A stretch of DNA of 64,000 nucleotides from Deferribacteres bacterium (GCA_020633655.1 JACKDF010000004.1:1-64000); one strand, 5' to 3'. Positions 25,712 through 35,603 are shown, numbered from the stretch's first letter. The notes: generated from the letters alone by a model not told the origin. Translations and numbers: made by a program.

Positions 25712-26650
25712 TCATTTTACCAAAACTTCCATTCCATCGTCCAGGGAGTATGCTTTTGTCGTCACAACGAGTTCATTCTCGGAAAGACCGGACAAAATTT
25801 CGACCTTGTCATCCTGTAGAATGCCCGGCTCGACATCGCGTTTTTCCACTTTCTGATTTTTTAGAATGAAAACACTATAAACACCTTCCTCTTCGAGTAA
25901 TGCAGCACGCGGAATGGTGAGTGCTGCCGTATGCCGTTCACCTTCAAATATCAGTTTGACCAACATTCCGGGACGGTATTCCTCCTCAGGATTTCCAAGC
26001 TTCAAACGGATCATTATGGTCTGATTGTTCTCGTTGACATCCCCTGCGATGGCTCGCAATGGCAATTGCATCGGTGGCTGTGGGTAATCGATGAATGTTA
26101 CCGTAATTTCCTTCCTTTGACGTACTATTGGCAAATAACGTAAGGGGAGATCGCCGCGGATATCCAATTCACGCAAGTCTCCAATGCGCACGATCTGTTC
26201 ACTTTTCTGCACAACATCGCCGGTCTGGTGTGTGACCTCCAACACAACACCAGTAATCGGACTGAGAAGTGGAATGACGCGGCTTTGTTTTTCCAGCTCA
26301 GTCCGAATTTGTGCCGAGGTTTCGGGGAGCACCTGGAGCAAGGCTTCGCGTGACGGCGGAATAATACTGCCAATTTTTTGTCCTTTTGCGACGCGGTCAC
26401 CCGGAAGCAGGGAAAAATCATCGATCCGGCCATCGAATTGTGAACCGACACGTGCTTCCTGTCGTAATTCGACGCGACCATAAAATGCAATCGTGTCGAT
26501 GATATCATCTCGCTGAACGTGCGCAGTTGCAACGGTTATTTGTGCAGTCGGCTGCGATGTCTCCTTTTGCTGTTGTGAATTTTCACAAGCGGTCGCAATG
26601 AGCAAAAGTGCAAGCGGCCAGATAAACAGGTGCCATTTCAATCGATTCAT
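25712..26650 (-). CDS. RND efflux periplasmic adaptor (HlyD/MFP family) lipoprotein
   Basis: The signal peptide ends in a lipobox (LLIATAC, cysteine near residue 22), so the protein is lipid-anchored in the periplasm. The lipoyl-like part (VGSQFDGRIDDFSLLPGDRVAKGQKIGSI and later SPITGVVLEVTHQTGDVVQ) and the beta-barrel and membrane-proximal domains (RAALLEEEGVYSVFILKNQKVEKRDVEPG) are in order. The hairpin between the two lipoyl halves is short, which together with 312 residues makes it a compact adaptor. It bridges the RND pump and the TolC-like channel. Its ATG overlaps the TolC-like stop as ATGA. Confidence 0.9.
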   Translation of the reverse strand: MNRLKWHLFIWPLALLLIATACENSQQQKETSQPTAQITVATAHVQRDDIIDTIAFYGRVELRQEARVGSQFDGRIDDFSLLPGDRVAKGQKIGSIIPPSREALLQVLPETSAQIRTELEKQSRVIPLLSPITGVVLEVTHQTGDVVQKSEQIVRIGDLRELDIRGDLPLRYLPIVRQRKEITVTFIDYPQPPMQLPLRAIAGDVNENNQTIMIRLKLGNPEEEYRPGMLVKLIFEGERHTAALTIPRAALLEEEGVYSVFILKNQKVEKRDVEPGILQDDKVEILSGLSENELVVTTKAYSLDDGMEVLVK

Positions 26651-27915
26651 TCGTTTTTTCCCTGCAGTGATTCAATCTTTTCCATCTCATTGGTCAAAAT
26701 GAAGTACTCTATGAGACTTGTTGCGTATAAAAGACGCGTTTCATAAAGACGAACTTGTGCCGTCATGTTTTCTTTTTGTGCTTCCAGATATTCGAGATTG
26801 GTAACCAACCCAGCCTGGTAGTTTGCCGTGGCAATATGAATTGCCTTTCCGGTGATTTGAACATTTTCCAGTTGCAACTTATAGTTACTGCGCAACACTG
26901 CGAGCTCACGCAGAAGTTGTTTTTGCTGAATTGTTAGCTCGAGCTCGGTTTGCTTTTTTTGCCATTCCAGTACATTGACCAGCTGATTAATTTCCTGTTT
27001 TCTATAACTTGTCTCCTTCCAACGGAAAAGCGGAACGTGCAGCCCAATGCCAGCCTGCCAATAATTGCCTTCGGCGGTCGGGTCACGGTCAACAACATAA
27101 CCACCATGCACCTGCACATGCGGCCACCTTGTCGCTGCAACCTGGTTCAGATGGAGTTTTTGGGCTTCCGCCTGCAATTGCAACGATCGCAATTTCGGAT
27201 GTTGTGCCAATAAATTCGCAGTCGTATCCGGGCGCACTGCAATAATCCCCACCGGGAAACTTTGCACGTTTCGCGTTTTGTTCTCTGAAATATTAAGCAG
27301 GGATGACAGTGCCTGCCGCAGCTTGTCCGTCTCGGATTGCTGTGTGTTGCGCTGTTCCTGCACGTTATTGATTTCCGTGTTTGTCAGCAAGACATCAAGT
27401 TCGGTACGGACACCGCTTTGCCACAAGGCACGTACGACATCGTGGTGTTCTCTTAAAATTTGTAACCGTTTGTCGAGCAGCCCGGTTTCTTTTTGACTGC
27501 GCAAAAGTCCAAAATAGAGTGAGGTGACGGTTCGTACCAGATCAAGTACACCTGTTTGTTTCTCAGCGGTTCGCACTTCGGCTTCCTTCGCAGAGACTGT
27601 TGCTGTTTTTTGCATCCAATCACCCAGCGACCAGTCGAGAAGTACAGTACCGGATTGTTGGCGGTAATCGAAAGGGGAGTAAAAAAGTTGATTATGGGAA
27701 GCCTCAGCAAAAATATGCGGAAAGTAACCCGCTCGTGCCGCTTTTTCTGCTGTAATTGCTGCCTCAAAACTCGCATCATGCGATTTTAATCCGGGACTGT
27801 TTTGCAGCGCCAGATGGAGGCATTCGGCAAAGGAGAGAGAGTCTGTCTGGCCCCTGAGCTGCGTATTGAACAGCATGCTGGTTACTAATATTAAAATGGA
27901 GATCAATTTGGTCAT
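26647..27915 (-). CDS. TolC-like outer-membrane efflux protein
   Basis: The 422-residue product has a signal peptide (about 1-22) and the internally repeated long-helix pattern of TolC: LSFAECLHLALQNSPGLKS at the start of repeat 1 and LAQHPKLRSLQLQAEAQKLHLNQVAATRWP in repeat 2, with YQAGLVTNLEYLEAQKE near the end. TolC proteins form trimeric channels through the outer membrane and periplasm. It is the first gene of the operon TolC-adaptor-RND-unknown. AGGA sits six bases before the ATG. Confidence 0.9.
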   Translation of the reverse strand: MTKLISILILVTSMLFNTQLRGQTDSLSFAECLHLALQNSPGLKSHDASFEAAITAEKAARAGYFPHIFAEASHNQLFYSPFDYRQQSGTVLLDWSLGDWMQKTATVSAKEAEVRTAEKQTGVLDLVRTVTSLYFGLLRSQKETGLLDKRLQILREHHDVVRALWQSGVRTELDVLLTNTEINNVQEQRNTQQSETDKLRQALSSLLNISENKTRNVQSFPVGIIAVRPDTTANLLAQHPKLRSLQLQAEAQKLHLNQVAATRWPHVQVHGGYVVDRDPTAEGNYWQAGIGLHVPLFRWKETSYRKQEINQLVNVLEWQKKQTELELTIQQKQLLRELAVLRSNYKLQLENVQITGKAIHIATANYQAGLVTNLEYLEAQKENMTAQVRLYETRLLYATSLIEYFILTNEMEKIESLQGKNE

Positions 27916-28244
27916 TTAGAATCCTGAATTTTCCAAAGGTCGGCTTCCTTTTCAAACAACTATTTACAATGAATTGGCGAAAAACGATTCCAGAGCTCAT
28001 CGATGTCGTATCCTTAGTTTCCATTTCGACAAGCTCAACGCCCGCTTAAGGTTGAATAATTTCCTTTGCAGAAATTAACCAGTTCGAATCGATAAGAATA
28101 GTCCCACGTTGCAAACTTAAAAGTTAATTTTAAACTAACAACACATCAATGCTGAAAGTTGCTGTATTTTACAATTGTTTTTAGTCGCAGCTTTATGAAT
28201 AAAACGAATATTACCCATAATATGATAATTTTGGATAATAAAAA
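27916..28244. other. Intergenic region upstream of the efflux operon
   Basis: The 329 bases should contain the promoter of the efflux operon, but no clear box pair was found. A CATTTCGACAAGCTCAACG segment at about 28020-28040 resembles a half-palindrome also seen at 53900-53950, so an eroded REP-type element may be present. No gene is seen. Confidence 0.4.
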
Positions 28245-29462
28245 CTACCAAGTCTCTGGAATAACCGCTATGCATACGTCAGGATTGCCGAATTTATTGG
28301 TGGTAAACTCGACCATTTTGCCTTGAAGGTCCCAACCGGCGTGCAAATGATTCCCGCCACCATAAGTGCGATGACCTGTCGAAAGAATGTGTTTTTGCGT
28401 CGTTTTTGCATCGAAGAGCGCGAGAATGCCGCTCCAGTTGTCTGCCAGCACCCATTTCCCATCCGGGCTACCGGCAGCGTGCCACCAGTTCACCTTTGAT
28501 AATTGCTTTGCCGTCCCTTCTTCCCACCAGGCACCAGCACCAATGATGCGGATTTCCCCGGTTTTCAAATCGAGTATCTTGACGTGACCTTCTTCGCGTT
28601 CGTTGTCTTTATTGTGGGCACCGAGAAATGTAATCTGGTCGTTCACCCACCAGCATTCATGGGTGGCGAGCTCGCCAGGCTGCTGATAAAAAGCGGGTAC
28701 AGCAACATGTGTATTGATATTGACGAACCAGAAACGCGCATGCTTTGGCTCGGTTGGATCCAGTGGTGCCCAATCACTGCTGGGACCGCCATTTTTTTTG
28801 TATGTTCTCGAAACCGAAAGCAATTCCGGTCGATTCCAGTGGAATTGCAAGTGATCCATGGAAAAGTCGAGAGTGGCCGCGGTACGCACAGATTCTGTTG
28901 CGAAATCATAAACGGCGATTTCTGAGTTTGAATCGTTGTTGTAGGCAAATGCAAGTAAGGATGCATCCGCATTTTCCGCTAATCCGGATTTTTGGTAATG
29001 GCCTTGTGGAAATTCAGTCAATTTCTTTTCACTGACACGGATTTTGGTCTTAGGTCTGGTAGAAATCTGCAACTGCCACTGGTAGATGCTTTTATCCCGA
29101 ATGACATACAATCGGTCGCCTTTTCTCGAGGCGAGGGGTGAACCAGCAGGTGGTGCATCCGGTTGGTTGAGGCGCACAAGCTCACCGGTTTCCAATAGAT
29201 ACGCCATGATTTCCGGACGACCAAAACGATTGGACATGAACAGCATCATCGTGTTATCGTTCAAAAAACAACGGTCGTGAAAATACAGATTCCAGTCATT
29301 GGCAGGATTTGTCGTGAGGTAAATGAGTTTGGCGCCACTTTGGGCATCGCTTTCAATTTTCTGCTCGGAAGGCAAAATTTCGCAATCCCAGTTTTGCGCA
29401 TTTAGGAATACGGGTTGTAAATTCAAAAAAATGAGTATTCCCATAAGTGCACGTGAGATCAT
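28245..29462 (-). CDS. Secreted oligogalacturonide-lyase-like beta-propeller (PL22-related)
   Basis: After a signal peptide (to about residue 22) the protein shows repeated propeller blades: CFLNDNTMMLFMSNRFGRPEI, SGLAENADASLLAFAYNN, HAAGSPDGKWVLADNW and HLHAGWDLQGKMVEFTTNK. The early FMSNR-type blade, THECWW and GGGNHLHAGW resemble Ogl of family PL22, which binds Mn by histidines and cleaves unsaturated or saturated digalacturonate by beta-elimination. Usual Ogl is cytoplasmic and about 390 residues; this one is 405 and exported, so substrate may differ. A strong AGGAGGAAAC ribosome site precedes the ATG. It lies 163 bases downstream of the GH31 gene, same strand. Confidence 0.65.
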   Translation of the reverse strand: MISRALMGILIFLNLQPVFLNAQNWDCEILPSEQKIESDAQSGAKLIYLTTNPANDWNLYFHDRCFLNDNTMMLFMSNRFGRPEIMAYLLETGELVRLNQPDAPPAGSPLASRKGDRLYVIRDKSIYQWQLQISTRPKTKIRVSEKKLTEFPQGHYQKSGLAENADASLLAFAYNNDSNSEIAVYDFATESVRTAATLDFSMDHLQFHWNRPELLSVSRTYKKNGGPSSDWAPLDPTEPKHARFWFVNINTHVAVPAFYQQPGELATHECWWVNDQITFLGAHNKDNEREEGHVKILDLKTGEIRIIGAGAWWEEGTAKQLSKVNWWHAAGSPDGKWVLADNWSGILALFDAKTTQKHILSTGHRTYGGGNHLHAGWDLQGKMVEFTTNKFGNPDVCIAVIPETW

Positions 29463-29542
29463 GTTTCCTCCTGCTCCTAAAATGATAATGTGTTTTGTTT
29501 GCGATGAATTCTGCCAGCTATTCCTGTAGGTACGCCTAATTT

Positions 29543-29590
29543 GTGTTTATAAACAGCGGGATTGGAAGGATATCCCCTGACCATCGCTCC
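29543..29590 (-). repeat. Dispersed palindromic repeat, family 1, partial copy D
   Basis: GTGTTTATAAACAGCGGGATTGG followed by GGATATCCCCTGACCATCG aligns, in the orientation of copy A (52309-52391), with its half ATAAACACCAGGATTAGG...GGGGATACCCCTGCCCATC. The other end is missing or eroded. It lies about 80 bp upstream of the propeller gene start. Confidence 0.55.
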
Positions 29591-29625
29591 CTCGGCGTAA
29601 CATCATGAATTAACCAGTCTAAATT

Positions 29626-31986
29626 TTAGAATCCATTTGATTTAATGACTGCATTTGTAATCTGCAAGTCTATTTTTCTGGAAAATGTCATTTTTGAACA
29701 CTGCCACTCTTCATGTTTCTTTTCGAGAATCAATTGCTGAATATTTTCTTCGCCCGGTAAATACAGGAAGCATTTTTTAATGTCTGAGGAGTCTGCAAAA
29801 ATCCGCATTTCGAGTCTTGACCAGTCGAGAAAATCAGTGGAGCGCGCTGGCTGGATGTGCGGAATGACCGTATTATTTTTAATAAGCATAATTCCCGGTA
29901 CTCCATCGCAGTGAATTTTTAGCCATTGCCGTCCTTCGTAAAGTATCCCGGTTTGGTAATCGATCCATTCCCCCGGCGGTAAGTAGATATTTCTGCTGCT
30001 CGCGTTTTTTTCGAAAATTGGGGCAACCAATATGTCGGAACCCCAAAAGTACTGGTCTTCAATCATCCAGCAGGTTGGATCTTCCGGGAATTCCAGAAAT
30101 AGTGCCCGCACCATGGGCAGGCCTTGCTCGGAGCCGAGTTTGGCCTGGGTGTATATGTAAGGCAGCAGGGAATATTTTAATTCCGTTAGTGTGCGGAAGT
30201 CTTTCAAAAAATCATCACTGAAAGCCCAGGGTTCTCGCGGCGGAAAACCATGGCAGCGGCTGTGGGAGGTGAACATGCCGAAAAACAACCAGCGCAGGTA
30301 CAACTCTTCCACCGGTTCACCGGAAAAACCACCGATATCATGGCTCCAAAAAGAAAAACCCGACAGGCCCAACGATAACCCGGCGCGCAATGTGGCGGCC
30401 ATGCTGTAATCCGTAATTTCCGGATCGCCACCCCAGTGCACCGGATAGCGTTGGCTGCCCGCCCAGGCGGAGCGTGCCCAAATGATGGTTTCGCCGGATT
30501 TTTCTCGGGTGATTTCTGTGAGCAGTGAGGTGTAGCGTAACGGATAAATGTTGTGCTCATAAAATCCACTTTTACCGGAAGCATACAAGCCATGCAGCGG
30601 TGCGCATTCACCAAAATCCGCCTTGATGGCCGAGGCTCCAAGATCGAAAAGCTCGTTGATTTTGTCACGGTACCATTGCTGGGTTTGCGGATTGGAAAAA
30701 TCGAGAATGATGTCGTCGGTGGGGACACCGCCTTTGCCATCGCGCACGAAGAGTCTTTTGTCGGAGATTTCCTGGTAAATAGGATTCGCCGGTGTGTAGT
30801 AGGGGAGTTGCCATAAAGCGATACGGATACCGTCTTTTTTTAAATCCGTCATCATTTTTTCAGGATTCGGATAGCGATGTTTTGAAAATTTATAATCGCA
30901 GCGCCAGCCATGGTCAAACCATCCGGCATCGATGTGAATGACATCAACGGGGATTTTGTGCTGGCGAAAGTTTCGTGCAACGGACATAACTTCTTTTTGC
31001 GATTTGTAGGTGAGGCGGCTCATCCAGAGGCCGAAGGACCATAGGGGGGGTACCGGACTGCGTCCTGTGAGTGCGGTGTATTCTGCAAGAATTTCTTTCG
31101 GTGAACCAATGAAAATGAACAAATCGAGATGGTCATCGCCGACGTAAAGCGTTGTAGTGCCATCGTATTCATGCCCGAAATCGAAAGTGCACGGTGTCGG
31201 AGTGTGTACGAACATGCCATAACCGCGGCTGCTCATGAAAAATGGAACGGGTTTGTACATGTCTTTGCTGGCAGCGCTCTGAGCATCGGTGGTGTAAAGG
31301 GGGAGTTTTTGGCCGCGTTTGTTCAGGCGGGTGAAAGATTCGCCACAACCAAATATTTTTTCATCATGATGCAGGGTGAAAGTCGCAGCAAAACTGCGCG
31401 AATAATCACCGGCCCGTCGCAGGAAGAGAAAGGGCAGCGTCTTGGTATGCAGCGCTTTCTGGTCGGTGAGGTGATGCGTTTTCACAAGCAATCGCCCGGA
31501 TGCATCCTGTATTTCTACAGCCCAGGGATTCATTTGTACAGCGACACGGCAATGTTCACTTCGATACAGCACCTGATTTGCGCTCTTCTTAATGAGCCAG
31601 CTCCTGTCACGCTTCGGTTCATCGACCAGCATCAACGATGGTTCGCTTGCTTGCGCGAATTTTGCCGTCGACATGCTCAGGCGTATTGTTCGTGGGCTGA
31701 CGGGAGTGAGGGTAAATTTAAAACCGGGATCGATCTCATAGTCTTCCTGTGGCAGTTCTTTGCCATCCAGTTTTTTCAGTTTGAGCCCGATTTTCGTAAA
31801 AGCCCAATCGAGAAATAAACCGTGTCGCTGCCATTGGATGGTACCCTCCCCGGTTGTGCTGTTAAAATTCAGTAATCGATTTGCGGTGAAGTATTCGTTT
31901 TCGAATTGCGTGAAATCTCCGCTAACATCAAGGGTTTGATTAAGTAAATTTGTTGGTGGTGAATTGGGCAATTTTTCACTCCTCAT
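29626..31986 (-). CDS. GH31 alpha-xylosidase/alpha-glucosidase
   Basis: The 786-residue enzyme has an N-terminal beta-sandwich (to about residue 280) and a GH31 barrel with PPLWSFGLWMSRLTYKS, VIHIDAGWFDHGWRCDYKF, IKADFGE where Asp457 is the nucleophile, and HWGGDPEITDYSM carrying the acid/base Asp. KADFGE (not KSDWNE or WNDMNE) and the overall layout point to the YicI/XylS-like alpha-xylosidase group, which trims xylose from xyloglucan fragments; alpha-glucosidase activity is an alternative. No signal peptide, so it is cytoplasmic. The start is 36 bases after the PhyH gene, in the probable operon GH13-URO-D-PhyH-GH31. Confidence 0.88.
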   Translation of the reverse strand: MRSEKLPNSPPTNLLNQTLDVSGDFTQFENEYFTANRLLNFNSTTGEGTIQWQRHGLFLDWAFTKIGLKLKKLDGKELPQEDYEIDPGFKFTLTPVSPRTIRLSMSTAKFAQASEPSLMLVDEPKRDRSWLIKKSANQVLYRSEHCRVAVQMNPWAVEIQDASGRLLVKTHHLTDQKALHTKTLPFLFLRRAGDYSRSFAATFTLHHDEKIFGCGESFTRLNKRGQKLPLYTTDAQSAASKDMYKPVPFFMSSRGYGMFVHTPTPCTFDFGHEYDGTTTLYVGDDHLDLFIFIGSPKEILAEYTALTGRSPVPPLWSFGLWMSRLTYKSQKEVMSVARNFRQHKIPVDVIHIDAGWFDHGWRCDYKFSKHRYPNPEKMMTDLKKDGIRIALWQLPYYTPANPIYQEISDKRLFVRDGKGGVPTDDIILDFSNPQTQQWYRDKINELFDLGASAIKADFGECAPLHGLYASGKSGFYEHNIYPLRYTSLLTEITREKSGETIIWARSAWAGSQRYPVHWGGDPEITDYSMAATLRAGLSLGLSGFSFWSHDIGGFSGEPVEELYLRWLFFGMFTSHSRCHGFPPREPWAFSDDFLKDFRTLTELKYSLLPYIYTQAKLGSEQGLPMVRALFLEFPEDPTCWMIEDQYFWGSDILVAPIFEKNASSRNIYLPPGEWIDYQTGILYEGRQWLKIHCDGVPGIMLIKNNTVIPHIQPARSTDFLDWSRLEMRIFADSSDIKKCFLYLPGEENIQQLILEKKHEEWQCSKMTFSRKIDLQITNAVIKSNGF

Positions 31987-32022
31987 GAAAAATGAAAATG
32001 ACGAGCTTTGAAAGAGCCTGTT

Positions 32023-32844
32023 TTAGACTGTTTTGCTGTAAAGAACAGGATTTAATTCCGTGTCGATTATCTCACCGATTTTCGCACCGGGGCACCGGAC
32101 GTCCCAGTCGATTTGCTGATTTTTGTTTGCCGGGTTTTGCAGACGCATGTGCTCATCCATATAAATGACGGTCATGACTTTGCGCATTTGCTCCGTGCTG
32201 TTACCACCGGCATGGTGGAAGGTCCACCCATAGTGGAAGCTGACATCGCCAAGGTTAAAGGGTTGCTGCCAATGCTCAAAATTGCCTTCTTTAAGCGAAA
32301 TTTTTAACTTCGTTTCGCTTTCGTCGCTAATGGGCAGATCGCGACCAACGGGATAGTTCTGACTTTTCGCAGCAAAGGCCAGTGGTCCCATTTCCAGAGG
32401 GGTATCTTGTAATGGAATCCAGGCAGTAACACATTTTTCGCTGGCGAGGGGCCAGTAAAATTGGTCAACATGCCAGGGAGTAGCACCACCTGTAGGTTCT
32501 TTGTAGAGTGCCTGATCATGGTATAATCTTACGCCGGTGGTTCCCATCAATTCCGCAGCAATACGCGCCAGCCTCGTGCCAAAGACAAATTCTTTCGCAA
32601 TTTCGCTTTGCTTCCAAATGTTGGCGATCTGCAAAAAGGCTTTTTTGTAGGTTGTACGCTCTTTCATTGGCAGATGCATGGTGTTAAGCTGCATCACTTT
32701 TGCAGTAATTTCTTCCCCGTAGAATTGCAAAACTTCCGCAGGCAGGACCTTCGCCAGTTTTACAAAACCGTTTTCGCGAAAGAAATCGATATCTTGTGAA
32801 GCGAGTCCGAAGGGTTCGTTTATAACGTTATTGGGTTTATTCAT
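32023..32844 (-). CDS. Phytanoyl-CoA dioxygenase (PhyH) family protein
   Basis: The 273-residue protein follows the PhyH pattern of Fe(II)/2-oxoglutarate oxygenases: IDFFRENGFVKLAKVL at the start, WHVDQFYWPL with the His-x-Asp iron ligands in the middle, and FHYGWTFHHAGGNSTEQMRKV toward the end with the distal His and the cofactor arginine. Such enzymes hydroxylate small molecules. GGAG lies eight bases before the ATG. It is enclosed by carbohydrate genes, so its substrate may be a sugar-derived or osmolyte-like compound rather than a lipid; this is an inference from neighbours only. Confidence 0.85.
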   Translation of the reverse strand: MNKPNNVINEPFGLASQDIDFFRENGFVKLAKVLPAEVLQFYGEEITAKVMQLNTMHLPMKERTTYKKAFLQIANIWKQSEIAKEFVFGTRLARIAAELMGTTGVRLYHDQALYKEPTGGATPWHVDQFYWPLASEKCVTAWIPLQDTPLEMGPLAFAAKSQNYPVGRDLPISDESETKLKISLKEGNFEHWQQPFNLGDVSFHYGWTFHHAGGNSTEQMRKVMTVIYMDEHMRLQNPANKNQQIDWDVRCPGAKIGEIIDTELNPVLYSKTV

Positions 32845-32983
32845 TAGTGTCTCCAGTATTTGTGTCTTCGCGTATTCTTACATTTAACGTACTTTTTCTC
32901 GTTTGTCAAAAGTCGGAAATGATTACGAGCAAGAGTAAGAATAGGATTAGGTGTACGACTATTTTATAGTATAAATTTCACTA

Positions 32984-33994
32984 TCATTTGTTTTGATAAT
33001 TTCTTAAAGCACGTGTTTGAGCAAATAAATTTTCATGAGGTGTTCTGTCCGGAATTTCGCAACCTGCGGCGCTGAATGTCCTGTTTCCCGGCAGGTAAAT
33101 GCTTTGTTCTGTTGCGGCATAAACCTCTTCCGGATTGCCACGCAACATGACTTTCACGGGATCGAAATTACCGCAGAAAGTGAGACGGTCGCCATAGCGT
33201 TCGCAGGCGGCGCGCATATCAACCATCCAGTCGAGATCGATCATGTCTGCGCCAGTTTTCACCATGTCGTCAACAATCTGATTTGTATCGCCACAAATAT
33301 GCAGACGGGCAAGGGCGCCTTTGTCGTGGATTGCGGCGATGATCCGTTGTTCATAGGGCAGGGCAAATTCGCGATACATAGCTGGGGAAATTTGTGAACA
33401 CAAGGCATCACCAAGGCCAACAATGTCAGCGCCGGCCGCGATCTGGGTTTCAGCAAAAGCGATTTCCAGTTCGACGACGATTTCAAGCAGTTCTTTCAGC
33501 CATTCCGGGCGTTCATAAATATCCATCATCACCGTCCCGACACCACGCAGGTCGCCGGCTTCGGCCAGTGCGCCTTCGACCCAGCCCATAACGGGAATCT
33601 CGCTGCCAACTTTTTCTTTCATTAATCGAATGGCTGCGAGGCGGTCCGACATTCTTCTGCCGTTTTCCGGTTTGGGAGCGGCCAGGCGGTTTAAATCTTC
33701 CGGTTTCTCCAGCAAGGGAATTTTACAAACGGGCAGATCATCCTCCGGGAACTCGATTGCTGCACCAAAATCATGGGTTTCACGGTATGGATCGGAAATC
33801 GCCTGCATGATATCCACATGAAAGTTTTCAACCATCGCACGATTTGCCTCGACGAGGACGCGGTAATCAAGATAATATTTAGCCAATGGTTGCTTTATGA
33901 AATGGGCAGCGAAGACCATGAAAATATCAAAGTTGGGTGGCCGGTCGACAACTTTGCCCTGCAAGCGGTTTTGCATGCGTTCGAATGAATTCAT
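32984..33994 (-). CDS. Uroporphyrinogen decarboxylase (URO-D) family protein, probably catabolic
   Basis: The 336-residue product has the URO-D barrel pattern: SFERMQNRLQGKVVDRPP, VEGALAEAGDLRGVG, ALPYEQRIIAAIHDKGALARLHICGD, TFCGNFDPVKVM and AAGCEIPDRTPHENL. The HICGD and AGCEIP blocks keep the His/Cys metal ligands of methyl-transferring family members (MtaA/MtbA type), while heme-type HemE residues are not evident. A heme role is therefore unlikely. It begins four bases after the GH13 stop, and its ribosome site GGAGGTGA is inside the last GH13 codons, showing tight coupling. Similar uncharacterised URO-D paralogues often sit in sugar loci. Reaction unknown. Confidence 0.8.
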   Translation of the reverse strand: MNSFERMQNRLQGKVVDRPPNFDIFMVFAAHFIKQPLAKYYLDYRVLVEANRAMVENFHVDIMQAISDPYRETHDFGAAIEFPEDDLPVCKIPLLEKPEDLNRLAAPKPENGRRMSDRLAAIRLMKEKVGSEIPVMGWVEGALAEAGDLRGVGTVMMDIYERPEWLKELLEIVVELEIAFAETQIAAGADIVGLGDALCSQISPAMYREFALPYEQRIIAAIHDKGALARLHICGDTNQIVDDMVKTGADMIDLDWMVDMRAACERYGDRLTFCGNFDPVKVMLRGNPEEVYAATEQSIYLPGNRTFSAAGCEIPDRTPHENLFAQTRALRNYQNK

Positions 33995-33998
33995 CCGC

Positions 33999-35603
33999 TT
34001 ATTTCACCTCCCATACCTGCACATCATAAGGATCGAGATGAATCGAAACTGCATCACCTTTTGTACTGAATTCTTTGGCGGTTGTCGCTGAAAAAAGTGG
34101 CTTGCTTTGCTTTTGGCTTAAGGCAGGATCAGTCGAAGTGGCAACTTGTTCAGAGTCATTCAGATTGATCGCCACGAATACAGTGCTCTTTTCTGTGGAT
34201 CGAATAAACGCAATTACATCCTTCGCCCTCAGTTCCACCTTGCGGTAGTTTCCTGTTTGGATGGTTTTATTCGATTTTCGTAAATTGATCAGGCCTTTGT
34301 AAAACTGCCAGAGGGAACTGGGATCATCTTTTTGCTCTTCCAGGGAAATCCCGTCGTGGTTTTTCAGGTTGGTTTGCTCCCACCAGGGTCCAGAGTCCTT
34401 ATACCAAAGTGCCATTCCCGGTTTGTCGACAGTTCGATACCACTCAAATGCCTCCCGCCGTGGTATATCATTGCCATCGGAGTTGCCAAATGCGCCAAAT
34501 CCGCCGGCGCCGGTCATGCCGATTTCCTGGCCATAATAAATGATGGGCACACCTTTTAGCAGCAGATTGAGGGCCGCAGCAATCTTCAATTTGGCTGTAT
34601 TGCTTTTGTATTCTGTAGCGATGCGTGACATATCGTGGTTTTCAACAAAAATTAACTGGTGTTTGCCATTGGGTGTGACAAGCAAGGTTGTGTCTGCTTT
34701 GTTTTGAATTTCCCCTGCCTCAAATTTTCGTATCGCCTGACTCAAGGGAAATGCGAAAACGTGACTTAAGTCGCCTTTTTCGAAATAATCAGCTCCATAG
34801 CTCCAGTCTGCCTGTTCCCCGATGAGGATTAAATCCGGATTTATTGCCCGAAGCTCGGTGAAAAGTGGCTTCCAAAAATTGGCAAGTAAACCGGTAAATT
34901 TTCCTTTCCAGTCCAGATCGTCCATAATATGATCGATTCGGAAACCATCGATACCGTCTTCGAGATTGCCATCTTTGTTCGGATCAATCCAATATTTGAA
35001 AAGATCATAATGGTATTTTCTGACTTTTTCGTTGTACAAGTCAGTTGTTGCGATTTTCGTGAATGTGCCATCGTAGGATTCCAGGCCCGTTAAATTAAAA
35101 ACAATTGTTTCCGGTTCTGTGTTGCCGGGTCCATTGTACACAACATAATCGCTGTAAGCTGAGGATGGATTTTTGTAGGAATCTTTGTACCAGTCATGTT
35201 TTTCCGTGACGTAATGAATTTCCATGTCCATTATTAACTTCATGCCCCGGTGATGCATGTCTTGTAACAGGGCAAAATAATCCGCTTTGCTGCCGAATTC
35301 GGGATCGATCTTTTCGAAACTGGTGGGAAAATAATTATGGTAGTAATCCGATTCATACAAGGGTGTCATTAAGACGGCGGTAACACCAAGTTCCTGCAGG
35401 TAATCGAGTTTTTGCTGCAATCCCTTCAAATCGCCATGATGATCTCCATTGCTATCGTAAAAACTGCGTTGAAAGACGTGATAAAAAATCTCTGATTCAG
35501 GATCAATTTTTGTCTTTAGTTCGTTTGGTGATTGGTTGCAATCTGACAAGAGTGGCAGGATCAAAGCGGCAAGAAGTAGCTTGAAAAATTTATGCATTTT
35601 CAT
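33999..35603 (-). CDS. Alpha-amylase family GH13 lipoprotein
   Basis: A signal peptide with lipobox LLSDC (cysteine near residue 22) anchors the enzyme in the envelope. The barrel has FYHVFQRSFYDSNGDHHGDLKG, the region II block GFRIDHIMDD with nucleophile Asp224, IGEQADW with acid Glu263 and FVENHDMSRI. Length 534 and the closing beta-domain are usual for alpha-amylases/maltogenic enzymes that cut alpha-1,4 glucan linkages. The ribosome site AAGGAG is clear. It is the first gene of the operon GH13-URO-D-PhyH-GH31 and is divergent from the AraC-type regulator. Confidence 0.9.
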   Translation of the reverse strand: MKMHKFFKLLLAALILPLLSDCNQSPNELKTKIDPESEIFYHVFQRSFYDSNGDHHGDLKGLQQKLDYLQELGVTAVLMTPLYESDYYHNYFPTSFEKIDPEFGSKADYFALLQDMHHRGMKLIMDMEIHYVTEKHDWYKDSYKNPSSAYSDYVVYNGPGNTEPETIVFNLTGLESYDGTFTKIATTDLYNEKVRKYHYDLFKYWIDPNKDGNLEDGIDGFRIDHIMDDLDWKGKFTGLLANFWKPLFTELRAINPDLILIGEQADWSYGADYFEKGDLSHVFAFPLSQAIRKFEAGEIQNKADTTLLVTPNGKHQLIFVENHDMSRIATEYKSNTAKLKIAAALNLLLKGVPIIYYGQEIGMTGAGGFGAFGNSDGNDIPRREAFEWYRTVDKPGMALWYKDSGPWWEQTNLKNHDGISLEEQKDDPSSLWQFYKGLINLRKSNKTIQTGNYRKVELRAKDVIAFIRSTEKSTVFVAINLNDSEQVATSTDPALSQKQSKPLFSATTAKEFSTKGDAVSIHLDPYDVQVWEVK

